64,000 bases of DNA. Source: Daucus carota subsp. sativus. Lineage: Eukaryota > Streptophyta > Magnoliopsida > Apiales > Apiaceae. The stretch's first letter is position 1, and each line of letters begins with the position of its first letter. Made by a program: the position numbers and the translations under genes. The stretch spans positions 43,770,689 through 43,834,688 of the forward strand of contig NC_030381.2 in NCBI RefSeq assembly GCF_001625215.2. Direction: 5' to 3'. Below, piece by piece: positions 10,901-20,195 of this stretch. Below the pieces are notes generated by a model. The model was not told the DNA's origin and made no database searches. It worked only from the letters and a program-made list of their open reading frames with translations.

Positions 10901-11951
10901 TTATGGTCCGAGTTTTGGGGGCTGCATATAAGGAACATAATAGAAAGCATAAGATTATCCACAGATTATGAATATGAAGCTGAGCATAGGCTATTGATAC
11001 CTTTTTAAGAGGCATCTTCGAATTTTTTGGCTGCTCTAATGGCTTCAGTATTTCAAAAGAACACATCAAGGATTCGTTCACACTTAGCAGAGCCCCTGCA
11101 TTGTCAAACTCACCCCCGTAGTTTGGAGCAGAAAATATTGTGACTAGTCTTCGTCTACAAAAGAATTCGTATCCATCTTCCACCACCTATATCAAACAAA
11201 TTATAAATTCATCATCTTGGATGAGGAAGAAAACCAGGCCATTTTTGAAAATCTGTGAATATACCTGATGACCGCGACAAATCAGATCGAGGCCATTCTT
11301 GTCCAAAAAATCAACGACAACGTCAGATCCAAATGTGCATGAAACACCTCGGTCGCTATCTGCCCACCCCTCAATGCTAGGATCAGGATCTGACCAGAGC
11401 AGATCACATAATAGACCAGATTCAGGAATTTCAGTAGGCCTCTCAATGGCCTCTATTTGATTCACATTTTCTAGCTCAGGAGAAAGTCCTCCATGCATGC
11501 AAAATATCTTTTCATCAATGAGTGCAGCAATAGGCAAGCAATTGAAGCAGTCTGTGAATATCTTCCAGAGTCTAACGTTGAATCGCCTTTTGCATTCATC
11601 ATAAAACCCATATATTCTGTTGATTTTTGCATCTTCATGATTACCCCTTAAGAGGTGTACGCGATCTGGATATCTTATCTTGTAAGCTAAAAGAAGGCAT
11701 ATGGTTTCCAGGCTTTGCTTGCCTCTGTCCACATAATCCCCAAGAAAAAGATAGCTTGTTTCAGGAGGAGTGCCTCCGTATTCGAACAGCCTCAGTAGGT
11801 CTTGGTATTGTCCATGGATATCACCTGTGATTAAGTTGTGCACTGTATTAGCATGAATTTAGGCAGATTCAAGTTTACCAAGACAAACGACAATCTTTAA
11901 AATTAAGAGAGACAGGGGGGAGGGAGGGAGAGAGGGAGGGAGGGAGGGAGG

Positions 11952-12046
<95 letters not shown>

Positions 12047-12237
12047 CAGATACGGATAGGGGCATGTATATGGAGAAGAGCAGGCTGAGATAGGAATATA
12101 TTGCGAGCATTGACGCATAGCTGGCGGATCTCACCCTCCATAAGCTGAACCTGTTTTCCTGCACCTCTGCCTTCCAATAATCTCCTTAGTATATCATCCA
12201 ATACGCCTTGTTCCATCGTCGCTTCTATTGTTGTCAT
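10901..12237 (-). CDS. TOPP8: Serine/threonine protein phosphatase PP1 catalytic subunit (TOPP8-like)
   Basis: The exons on the minus strand are 12237-12045, 11824-11265, 11186-11001 and a 21-base last exon 10921-10901, giving 319 residues, normal for plant PP1. All metal and active-site signatures are present: GDIHGQ (residue 65), GDYVDRG (93), RGNHE (124) and the [19 protein letters not shown] and [12 protein letters not shown] motifs. The C-terminus reads [19 protein letters not shown] followed by PPKLGP. The [15 protein letters not shown] stretch has Gly275 where animal PP1 has the microcystin-reactive Cys273; as I recall, the TOPP8 branch of plant enzymes shares this. The enzyme dephosphorylates Ser/Thr with regulatory partners in nucleus and cytosol. 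If the last intron were retained the protein would gain 43 unrelated residues. The TOPP8 symbol rests on memory of the tail and the Gly change. Confidence 0.9.
11909..12043. repeat. Polypurine tract: (GGGA)n then (GA)n, inside PP1 intron 1
   Basis: On the plus strand 11934-11956 holds six GGG runs separated by single A bases, with more G runs at 11915-11928. This is a textbook G-quadruplex pattern. It continues into about 85 bases of nearly pure GA. In the minus-strand PP1 transcript it reads as CCCT and CT repeats. The tract touches the 5' splice site of intron 1 (GT at 12044-12043) and makes up more than half of that 220-base intron. Confidence 0.9.
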
Positions 12238-12842
12238 CTTATCACCCTCTAATAATTCTACCCAATGTGATGATCTCTCCGATCACATACAATTATAACT
12301 TTATTGTTACCTGGATCTCACCTGACAAATACAGACACATCTATTCACTTGAATACCCGATATAGGCACATCCGATTTCATAAACGAAGCGATGAAATTG
12401 AAATTATGGGGAGATATTTGATAAACATTTATGTGTTAGCCTTCTTGATGTGCTTGTTTCTGCATTTGCAGATGTTTCTGTTCCTTATTTTGTTGTCAAC
12501 TTTTGTTTTGTTTTGTGTAGGTTATGTGGCAGATTTGCTTGCCCAAGAATAATAATCAGCCTCTAAAATGAAGGAATGTTTAGGCTTTTCAACTAAACTA
12601 CACCGAGTGCGGACGATAATTCACGTAGCCTTTAACATGATACAAAAACATATACTACATTATTATAGATGTAAATGGAGGTTCAAGATTATATGTCAAT
12701 CCAACGATGATCATAGTATCCGTGAATGAATTTTAAAATTTCATAGTGGAAGCAACTTATGAGTATACCATATTTTAACATATTTAATTTTTTGAATGGC
12801 ATATGGCAAATACATGCTTGATGCATATATCATATATGAAAC
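12238..12842. other. PP1 upstream region and spacer
   Basis: This is the 5' flank of the PP1 gene. A plus-strand frame ends with VADLLAQE at 12552, preceded by a TTTGTGTAG acceptor-like site, but it matches nothing I recognise. No transposon ends are seen. Confidence 0.35.
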
Positions 12843-13645
12843 CCAGTCCTGAGGGTAGGCCAGAGTGGCAGTGGCCTAGGGCCCAAGATTAGGAGGGGTC
12901 CCAAAAATTTTAAGTTATTTAATTATAATACTTTTTTTATCAAAAAAATTATTATTTTCATTTATATTATTATTTTTAAGGTAGAAAATATTAAAATTAT
13001 TTTTGTCAAAATAATTATTATTTTTAAGTTATATAATTATATTATTATTTGTAAGATATAAAATATACTTGTTGATAAGAAAAAATAAAAATGATACACA
13101 AGAAATAATACGACAGATCCATAACACATTACACACCCAAATATCCAGCTCAATTTTATTTGAGCTCGTTGCTCGTCTTTCCTTCCCCCTCGTCTCCATC
13201 CCTTCCGTTTCCATTAAATATGAATACTTCATAAGAAAAACAAGACGTTGTAACCATAAAATCTCTTGCAATATTCATTTATTCTTTTTAACAGTTTCGG
13301 TGACCGTGACATCAGTTTTTTGAAGTTAAATTTGATAGAAACCTACTTGAGGTCTTCAATGTCAGTATGTCACAAGAACGTTGAATAGTCTTGCTATTTT
13401 ATCAATCGAAAAGAAACTTTTCTGATGTTATCATCAATGATTTTGCATCTCGGAAAACTCGTAGAACTCATTTTTATGAATTGTTGGATTGTGTATTATA
13501 TCATTACTTATAAATTGTTTGGAACTTTTTTCGTAATATATTTTAGTAAAAATTTGATGATTTGAATATTTTCAAATTTTTTAAAGAGGACCCAATTTAT
13601 TTTTTGGCCTAGGGCCCCCAAAAATTCAGGATCGGACTTGCATAT
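12843..13645. mobile_element. Degenerate TIR element (GGCCTAGGGCCC ends)
   Basis: The left end holds AGTCCTGAGGGTAGGCC and GGCCTAGGGCCCAAGATTAG. The right end (13605-13640) holds GGCCTAGGGCCCCCAAAAAT and then TTCAGGATCGGACTTG. These are in inverted orientation, and such 'gtcctga...ggccta' ends are widespread in degraded plant DNA elements. The interior is AT-rich with no transposase. No target duplication was found. Confidence 0.4.
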
Positions 13646-14872
13646 ATGTTACCTGTTGTCAAATGTGTATCTTACTAATATTTTTAAACAAAACTTTGAA
13701 AATATTGACTATACTTTGAATCTTATAATAGAACACCCAGGTTACATGCTTCCAAGTTAGCGGCAAGCATGAAAACCGATTTAAAACTGAAATCAAACTA
13801 AAAGAAATTGAATCGTCTAAAATCAAATCAAAGACAAAATTGAAAAATTACAAATTGAACCGTCTTATTTATGCGATTCTGGTTATTTGTCACAACCGAA
13901 CTGAACCGATTATTAAAATAAACAAAAAATTTATATAATTTATATGTATTTACAAAGCACATGTGTTATAAATTAATGCTACTTTGTAAATCTGTATTTA
14001 TCTGAGTTTTTACTTGTTCAAATTAGACTAACAGTAGCGCACATTTCATTATTCAATAATTTAATTTACATATATCCATATATAAATCTGGTATATTGTC
14101 TGCAATTTATTTGTGAATTCTATATTTGATTGAAATGATATTAAAATTATTTCAAAGAAATTTAAAGTCTAAATTTGTTTGTCATTATATTATATTTTGA
14201 AAATTTAATCTTTTTTATCATCAATTTCCTATAAATCAATTCAAATTTACTCTTACTATAATTATATACTCTATTTTATTAATTTTATACTTTTTATTTA
14301 TTTAAGAGTGATTTTTTCTTCTCATTTGTATTTCATCTAGTTCTATAATTAGAACCGAACAATTAGAAACTAAATCTTTAAATCAAAATCCAAACAAATG
14401 GTTTAATTGTAATTGCAATTTTCAATTTTTAAAATAAAAAAATTCTAATTTCGATTTCATCCAAAAATCGAGTCAAAATAAATCAGGTTCTCCTCTAGTT
14501 GAAAGAGTTGTGTCATTGTGTGTATTGAATTTTTAATCGAAAATTTCGATTGTTTTAATCGATGTTTCTGATGTAATACTCTTAGATTTGTCGGGAAGTG
14601 GTCACTGCGTCCTCTGTCATAAAGCCATTGGGATCCGGTCGTCACATTTGTAAAAAAAATTTGTTACAGTACTAAACAGTTGTCTCATTTTTGTTTTAAT
14701 ACATATTTATACATATTTTTTCATACTTATCTTTAATTGTAACAAATACTTATCTTTATTCTTTAATTGTTACAAATGTTTGATTTCACCACCAATATAT
14801 ATACCAATAAATACTGTATTGACTATAATTTGAACTACATTAGAAGGAAGAGCATCGATAGATAGTTAGATA
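13646..14872. other. AT-rich spacer
   Basis: The sequence is AT-rich, with repeated 'aaccga/aaatc' motifs around 13770-13920 that suggest old repeat debris. No gene is supported. The minus-strand 62-codon frame at 14645-14457 has no family resemblance. Confidence 0.4.
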
Positions 14873-15109
14873 CTCCCTCCATCCGCAATTAGATGACCCC
14901 GTTGATTTTGGGCACACAATTTAAGGTTCATTGACCGCATAGCTACCTGACTTATTTTTAAAATTTTATTTTCGCAAATAAATATTTAAATATGAAATTT
15001 TTATTTACAAAACAAAAAAATAAAAAAATAAATTTCGGAAGTAAACAGTCAATGCACCTAAAATTAGGTGCCCAAAGTCAACGGGTCATCTAATTTGAGA
15101 TGGAGGTAG
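14873..15109. mobile_element. Stowaway-like MITE
   Basis: Ends CTCCCTCCATCCGCAATTAG and, in reverse, CTACCTCCATCTCAAATTAG are followed on both sides by ATGACCC and a TTGA(T/C)TTTGGGC stretch. A TA duplication flanks the element (14871-14872 and 15110-15111). At 237 bp with no coding sequence, it is a typical Tc1/mariner-derived MITE. Confidence 0.8.
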
Positions 15110-15125
15110 TAACAAATAAAGCTAT

Positions 15126-15182
15126 CTATGAGAACCTGCAAACTTGCAAGAGTATGAGAACCTGCAAACTTGCAAGAGTATG
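15126..15182. repeat. Two-copy tandem repeat, ~28-bp unit
   Basis: The unit TATGAGAACCTGCAAACTTG plus CAAGAG occurs twice in immediate succession. It looks like a recent replication-slippage duplication next to the Stowaway element. Confidence 0.8.
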
Positions 15183-15434
15183 ACTATAGAGTATATGATG
15201 ATATTTTCATAAAATTATTCATTAATTAGTTTTAATATGTCACCCCAATTTTTAGTTAAGAATTTTTGAAGATTGGAGCTGCTGTGAATCGCTCTGCAAT
15301 TCAATTCATGATGTGAATATAGGGACAACAAACGAGAACTCATGAACTACAGAAATTACAAAAACTAAAACAAGAACAAACTTGTAAATCAAAGAAATAA
15401 TATAATTAATCGACAAAAACACAAGTAATAATAG

Positions 15435-15519
15435 GTTCCCTCAGAAAACTGATAAGAATAAATCTCAATCAAATAATATTCAGAATTAGCATGGTCAGAT
15501 ATGAGACATCACAGGGAAC
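15435..15519 (-). ncRNA. Candidate box C/D snoRNA, unit 4 of cluster
   Basis: Read on the minus strand, a GTTCCC stem arm, one unpaired base and a C box GTGATGT (15512-15506) open the unit. A D box CTGA (15444-15441) followed directly by GGGAAC closes it. The stem is a perfect 6 bp and brings C and D boxes together as in true C/D snoRNAs. An internal CTGA at 15483-15480 is a possible D' box. Total length is 85 nt. The RNA would guide 2'-O-methylation of rRNA or snRNA; its target is not identified here. This is the strongest of the four units. Confidence 0.65.
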
Positions 15520-15579
15520 AACATTTTCTCAAAATTAAATCTAAACAATCAAAATATATAATTTAATCAAAGTGTAAGA

Positions 15580-15673
15580 TGCTCAGATAAATGTTGGAAA
15601 AAGGTAAATTCCCTGGCCTTCTACAAAAGAAGGCCTCATAATGAGCTGGGATTAACACATTATCATCATCGCA
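15580..15673 (-). ncRNA. Candidate box C/D snoRNA, unit 3 of cluster
   Basis: The minus strand shows a TGC arm, one base, C box ATGATGA (15669-15663), then a D box CTGA (15586-15583) followed by GCA. The geometry is the same as unit 4, with a shorter stem. The 94-nt body contains a strong internal hairpin, GGCCTTC...GAAGGCC, which is unusual between guide regions. The target is unknown. Confidence 0.55.
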
Positions 15674-15724
15674 AAGCAATTAAACTTTTACATTATTTAA
15701 AAATTGATAAAACCGATATTCGAT

Positions 15725-15840
15725 GCTTCAGTAAAATCCGATAAAATCATATGAAAATGTGGCTAAACCAGGTGGTTCTCCCTGTAAACAGGGTCCTGGC
15801 TCCACCACACCTCATTCCAGTGGATTACAACATCACAAGC
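15725..15840 (-). ncRNA. Candidate box C/D snoRNA, unit 2 of cluster
   Basis: The minus strand shows a GCT arm, one base, C box GTGATGT (15836-15830), then a D box CTGA (15731-15728) followed by AGC. At 116 nt it is long for the class. Its middle folds as nested hairpins (GGTGG..CCACC around CCCTGT..ACAGGG). The fold leaves open that this unit is a different structured RNA. Confidence 0.45.
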
Positions 15841-15909
15841 ACTAATCCATGAAATTCGATCATTACAACATTATCAAAATAAAACAAATATCGCAAACAC
15901 ATATAATGA

Positions 15910-15993
15910 GGCTCAGTGAAATTCAGCTCTATCGATCAAGAATTTTCTGAAGCAGAACTGGCATTAAAGCTGTGTTTATCAATCATCACTGCC
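15910..15993 (-). ncRNA. Candidate box C/D snoRNA, unit 1 of cluster
   Basis: The minus strand shows a GGC arm, one base, C box GTGATGA (15989-15983), then a D box CTGA (15916-15913) followed by GCC. A second CTGA at 15926-15923 lies 10 bases before the D box. Length is 84 nt. It is the unit nearest the promoter at about 16.26 kb. The target is unknown. Confidence 0.5.
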
Positions 15994-16225
15994 AATATCA
16001 TATACAAGCAAGATATAAAGATGTAACCCAATATCATTGGAGCACAAATCTATGGGAAGTAGAAAAGGCTCAAGCAGAGAGGATTTCACTTTTATTTGCG
16101 CACAGATAAAATCCTGGAAATCATTTACATAAATCAACAAGAAGAACTAAGTGCGATATCTTTGAATAGATGAAAGAAAACGAATGAATTATTGAAAGAG
16201 ATTGTGGCCTCTGCAGATGTTAGTA

Positions 16226-16298
16226 AAACCCTAATTAGATATTGAGAGGAGCTGCCGTTCTTTATATGCACTTTCTTTGGGCTTCATGGTGAGGCCCA
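16226..16298 (-). promoter_or_regulatory. Promoter of the snoRNA cluster: site II elements, TATA, telo-box
   Basis: In minus-strand order there are TGGGCC (16298-16293), a second site II motif in the opposite sense (TGGGCT on plus, 16278-16283), a TATA box GCATATAAAG (16269-16260) and, about 30 bases after it, a telo-box whose plus-strand sequence is AAACCCTAA (16226-16234). Site II plus telo-box next to the start is the hallmark of plant ribosomal-protein and snoRNA-cluster genes. It therefore fits a growth-regulated Pol II transcript that runs left into the four C/D-like units. Confidence 0.6.
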
Positions 16299-16503
16299 TA
16301 ATGTACTTTAAGCCTCGTTCTTTTATCAGTCTGATTCTATAGCTTCATGCCTTTAGTATGCTTTTATGTTTTTGGTTGGGCTACTGGTGTGTTTAAAAAT
16401 CGAATAACACGACCCAACCTAATCTTATATCGGCCCAATAACTGAATCAATCAAATTTGATGAATAGTTTGACCGAATAAATTGGCTTAGGTCAAAAAGT
16501 CAG

Positions 16504-16675
16504 GAAATTTTAATCGGAACCCAATCCAGTATACATGCCGAATATAATACTTACTCCGTCTCAAAATAAAAGTTGGGTTGACTTTTTATTAGTAATTTTT
16601 GAGGTGTTAAAAAGACATACTTCTACATATATTTTTCAAATTTTTAGAAATTTTAATCGGAACCCAATCCAGTAT
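16504..16675. repeat. 29-bp direct repeat straddling a MITE end
   Basis: GAAATTTTAATCGGAACCCA plus 9 more bases occurs at 16504-16532 and again at 16647-16675. The first copy lies just outside the Stowaway-like end at 16554 and the second inside the element. A shorter CTTCTACATATATTTT repeat (16619 and 16680) brackets the second copy. This looks like filler copied during a break repair. Confidence 0.75.
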
Positions 16676-16723
16676 TATGCTTCTACATATATTTTAATGT
16701 ATCATAATAAATATAAATTGGGA

Positions 16724-17538
16724 AATCTACAAAACTACCTACCTTTTCTTTTATTGTTTTCAAAAATACTACCTTCCAGAATTCTTTTTAAAAATACCTT
16801 TTCATAAAATCTTTTTTTCAAAAATACTGTTTGCAACTTTTGCAACCTCATCTGCAACTCCAGGCGGCGCCAGCCGTGTTGCAACCTCTTTTGCAACTTC
16901 ATATGCAACCGAATATATATATATCGATTCCGAAAATGAGGTCGAAAACGACATTTGAAAACTGGAACTTGAAATCAGGATTTGTAATTGCATATATGGT
17001 TGCATATGGTTGTATTCAGTTGCATATGGTTGCATTCAGTTGATTCTATTGTAATCTAATGGCCCCGCCAGGGGCACACCATACATCTGTTGTTACTTAC
17101 AGTTTTCAGTTGCATTTAGTTGCAACTGAGGTTGCAAATGAAGTTGCAACTGCAGTTGCAAAAGTTGCAACTGCAGTTGCAACTTCATTTGCAACCTCAT
17201 TTGCAACTTTTGCAACCTAATTTGCAACTTTTGCAACTTACAGTTTTCAGTTGAACTAGTTGCAATTGCAGTTGCAACTTTCCATTTTTATTTGCAACTT
17301 TTGCAACCTCATTTGCAACTTTTGCAACCTCATTTCCATTTTTATTTGCAACTTTTGCAACCTCATTTGCAACTTTTACGGCTGCGCCGGCCAAGGTTGC
17401 AAATGAGGTTGCAAAGGTTGCAAATCGTATTTTTGAAAAAAAAAATTTATGAAAAGGTATTTTTAAAAACAATGAAAAAGATGGTAGTATTTTTAAAAAA
17501 ATAATTTTACAGATGGGTATTTTTAAAAAGATCCCATA
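16724..17538. mobile_element. Foldback element with ~170-bp TIRs and a TTGCAA array core
   Basis: The arms contain mirrored blocks such as TACCTTTTCATAAAATCTTT and a short GC-rich palindrome (GGCGGCGCCAGCCG left, CGGCTGCGCCGGCC right), and they end at the array. Between them lies roughly 550 bp made almost only of TTGCAAC/GTTGCAA and TTTGCAACCTCA units in both orientations. No transposase gene is visible. The long 'VANEVAKVAN' frames are a consequence of the array. Confidence 0.6.
16830..17425. repeat. Dense TTGCAA palindromic-hexamer array
   Basis: The self-complementary hexamer TTGCAA recurs dozens of times, usually as TTGCAAC or GTTGCAA and spaced mostly 6 to 13 bases apart. Direction changes occur near 16990-17120 and 17240-17300. 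The array is low complexity and would give many alternative hairpins. Part of it, 16910-17040, is less regular and holds (TA)n and CATATGGTTG units. Confidence 0.85.
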
Positions 17539-17854
17539 TAAATTTTATAGTCAAAATAATTAATTTTTAATAAATTTCAGGCCAAAAGAGACATGTATTT
17601 TGAGACTTGGGGAGTATTGATTAAGAAAAATTTATGAACTAAATTGCTGGTGAAAATTTTAGCACCTGGAGTGCAGACTTAATTTTGCAAATTGTATGGT
17701 TGTCTGTACTCTGTGTTCCCAATTCTATTCCGGAGAACCGCAGTCCTTTTAGTTAAAGATAATGCTGTAGTTAATTTGTACGGTGCAATACTTCACAAAG
17801 AAACAACAGTTTCTGTACTGATAGTTGACATGATCAACTCATAATATTTTGCAT

Positions 17855-20195
17855 CTATACACCCCTATGGAATAAATTATTAACGAGTTTATGAGCAAAA
17901 TCAGATGGAATGTCTGTGACTTTACCGTAACTGAAGGCAGGTTCGGTATCAGAATTAGAATCAGATGTTGATTCTGAACTGTCAGACATAGAAGCAGGGG
18001 AAGATCCTGGCACAGGGGCTGATGCAGGGGCATCAAGATCCGAAGCAGGGGCAAGGACTAATTCAGGGGCTGACTCAGAAGCCGAGGCTGGTGCTGACAG
18101 GGGGGAATATTCAGGAGCATTAGTAGAATCAGATTCTGAAGATGAAGGCGAAGGCGAATCTAAGTCAGAGGAGGACTCGGATAGTGAAGGCAAAGGAGAT
18201 ACAGAAGCAGAAGTAGCTTCATTGGATGATGTGGAAGGTGACTTCAATGCAGCTTCCAAATCACTTTCTTGCTGACTATTTGTTCGGTTGAAATCTACAT
18301 CTTCCTCTAGAGAGATTGGACTCGCCGCCACTACTTCATCTGTAGGCGGTGGTAGTATAAGGCTCGAAGCATATGGCACTTCTGTCTTAGGTATCCACAA
18401 ATCACCGTCAATAAAATGTGTGGCAGTGAAACGCAGGATCCTTTCGGTTGTCAGCTCTTTAATGCCAGGCCATTTCACTCTCTGGTCTTTTGAGGAGCTA
18501 GGCCCTTTGTTGTTGAACTCAGTGTAAAAAAGAGTGTTGAGTGCAAACGTGTCATTCCAGGGCAAGTATCCCTGAGACTGGATCACATCGTCGATGTAGG
18601 ACTCCATTATGATTGTTCTTGAGTACTCCTTCCAGGGTCTAGCAAGGTATGTTTTGAACTTACTTTTGTCAGACTCGAGGGATGAGTCAGCAGTGATTGT
18701 GCAATTTTGAAGAACGATTCCGGTTGGTTGTCGGACATTTTTCCTGCCTTGTGCTGTGACAATGCATTGCTGGTTATTTAATGGCTTTCTTACTAAAAAT
18801 TGACAGTTCTGGAATACAACGGCTGCATCACCAAAAACAAAATCAATGGTGCCTGATATCACGCAGTCACGATAAAATTGTCGATAGGCATGAGTGTAAA
18901 GTGTGTCCTGATATCCGTCCATCCTGCAATTGTAGAAGATGGTTTTGTCAGCACTGACACGAAGTGCCACTGCCTGCTCCTTCTCAGACCCTGCTGTGTT
19001 CTCGAATCCAATGTCCTTTGCAATGAAATAATCTCCGCGAACAGCTGCAATAGCAACATGCATCATACATAATATTATTATATATTCTGTTGAAATATAG
19101 TATAAGATCCATTAATATAGCATTAATCATTTACTCATTTAGGGTCTTCCTCTAACACTTTAAGATTTTAGATTGACCGGTTCTCGAGACTTATAAATTA
19201 GTTAAATTTTGATGTAACTTACCAACTGTTGCGCTATGATAAGTGCTGGTTCCATCGACTCTGTTCAATTTTCCTGTAATCCTGGTCTTGCTGGGTCCAT
19301 CACCGATCATCATCACATGAGTCATATTCGAAAGGATCTCAACTTTCTCTTCGTACACACCTTCCTTAACATGAATAACAAATGTTGTATTACTAGATTT
19401 CGGTATATCCTTCAAAGCTTCGTTAATTGTTCGGTACTTGCCACTTCCATCCTTCGCAACAACAACGTCAGCCTCTGAACTATGTTTGGATTCCAAGAGT
19501 TTCCTCTTAAGAGGATCAATCCAAGCAGGGAATGACAAAAGACGACGGCCACGGACCACGGCTTTCTCATTATTCATTTTGGCAAAAGCTGTGGCAATTT
19601 CAGTAACCATAGCCAGGGAATTAGTTGTCATTTGCATGCCTAATTTCAAGGCCTCCCTCATGTTGGCCGAGGCTTCTCCTGTCGTGTTTTCGAAACCATC
19701 TAAGCAGGTTTCTTCAGATGTCATGGCACCACTTAGCCAAACCTTTAAATCCGCAAGAATTACATTAACCTCAGTAATGTCAAAATCTGCAAATTTGATA
19801 AATGTTCTCTCGAGGTCGTTTATGGACGTTTTTGCAAGATCGGTGCAGGTCCTGAGAGCTTCTTTTGTCATTGGATCTTTCTCGAGGTTTTCTAAAGTTA
19901 CAGATTTATTAAGAGCCTCTTTGATTCGCTTAATTGTTACATCCATTCCGATCTTTATTAATTCTTTCGGATCATCTGTTTGATTGTACTCTTTCGATGA
20001 CAGGCTTTTCACGCATGTATCTTGATAATCCACAGAGCTGCAAAGGGTGTTGATGGCCTTATTAGAAGTTGATATTTCTGGTGAACTGTTGTTGTCATTG
20101 CTACCAATCAAGCCTATTGCGGCACCAACGACCATAGCCACCAAGAGCAAGGAAGAGACGGCTAGCACAAAAATTCTTTTATGATTACTGTCCAT
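17855..20195 (-). CDS. Pectin methylesterase with PMEI pro-domain and acidic Ser/Pro tail
   Basis: The exons are 20195-19223 and 19044-17855, giving 720 residues. I chose the ATG at 20195 because MDSNHKR leads straight into a signal anchor (residues 8-30). The PMEI-like pro-domain covers about 45-200. Two basic processing motifs (RGRRLL, KRKLL) separate it from the esterase domain (about 242-553). Catalytic residues are visible: Asp371 in GYQDTLY, Asp392 in GTIDFVFG and Arg460 in LARPW. The enzyme demethylesterifies homogalacturonan in the cell wall. Residues 557-720 are an unusual Ser/Pro/Asp/Glu-rich tail; a related extension is known in AtPME21-type enzymes. The single intron sits at the conserved SATV/AVRGD position. 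A longer upstream reading to 20270 lacks an anchor at its start and is less likely. Confidence 0.92.

Larger units (their letters stand above)
16554..17614. mobile_element. Stowaway-like element carrying a nested foldback
   Basis: Ends CTCCGTCTCAAAATAAAAG (16554) and, in reverse, CTCCCCAAGTCTCAAAATAC (17614) are flanked by TA (16552-16553 and 17615-17616). Most of its 1.06 kb is another inserted inverted-repeat element at about 16724-17538. Confidence 0.6.

Noticed and set aside
11859-12237. Ser/Leu-repeat ORFs (SLSLSL...) on the minus strand
   Set aside because: They are translations of the CT microsatellite in PP1 intron 1; the true exon 1 stops at 12045.
15760-15830. Hairpin around CCCTGTAAACAGGG read as a microRNA precursor (miR160-like CCTGGCTCC)
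   Set aside because: Only about eight bases match miR160 and the arms do not pair over 21 nt; the C/D box framing explains the stretch better.
16802-17504. ORFs with VANEVAKVAN or QLLQPHLQL repeats
   Set aside because: They arise from the TTGCAA array in a transposable element; no start context, domain or conservation suggests coding.
18288-19983. Plus-strand ORFs of 79, 80 and 181 codons
   Set aside because: They are antisense shadows of the pectin methylesterase exons.
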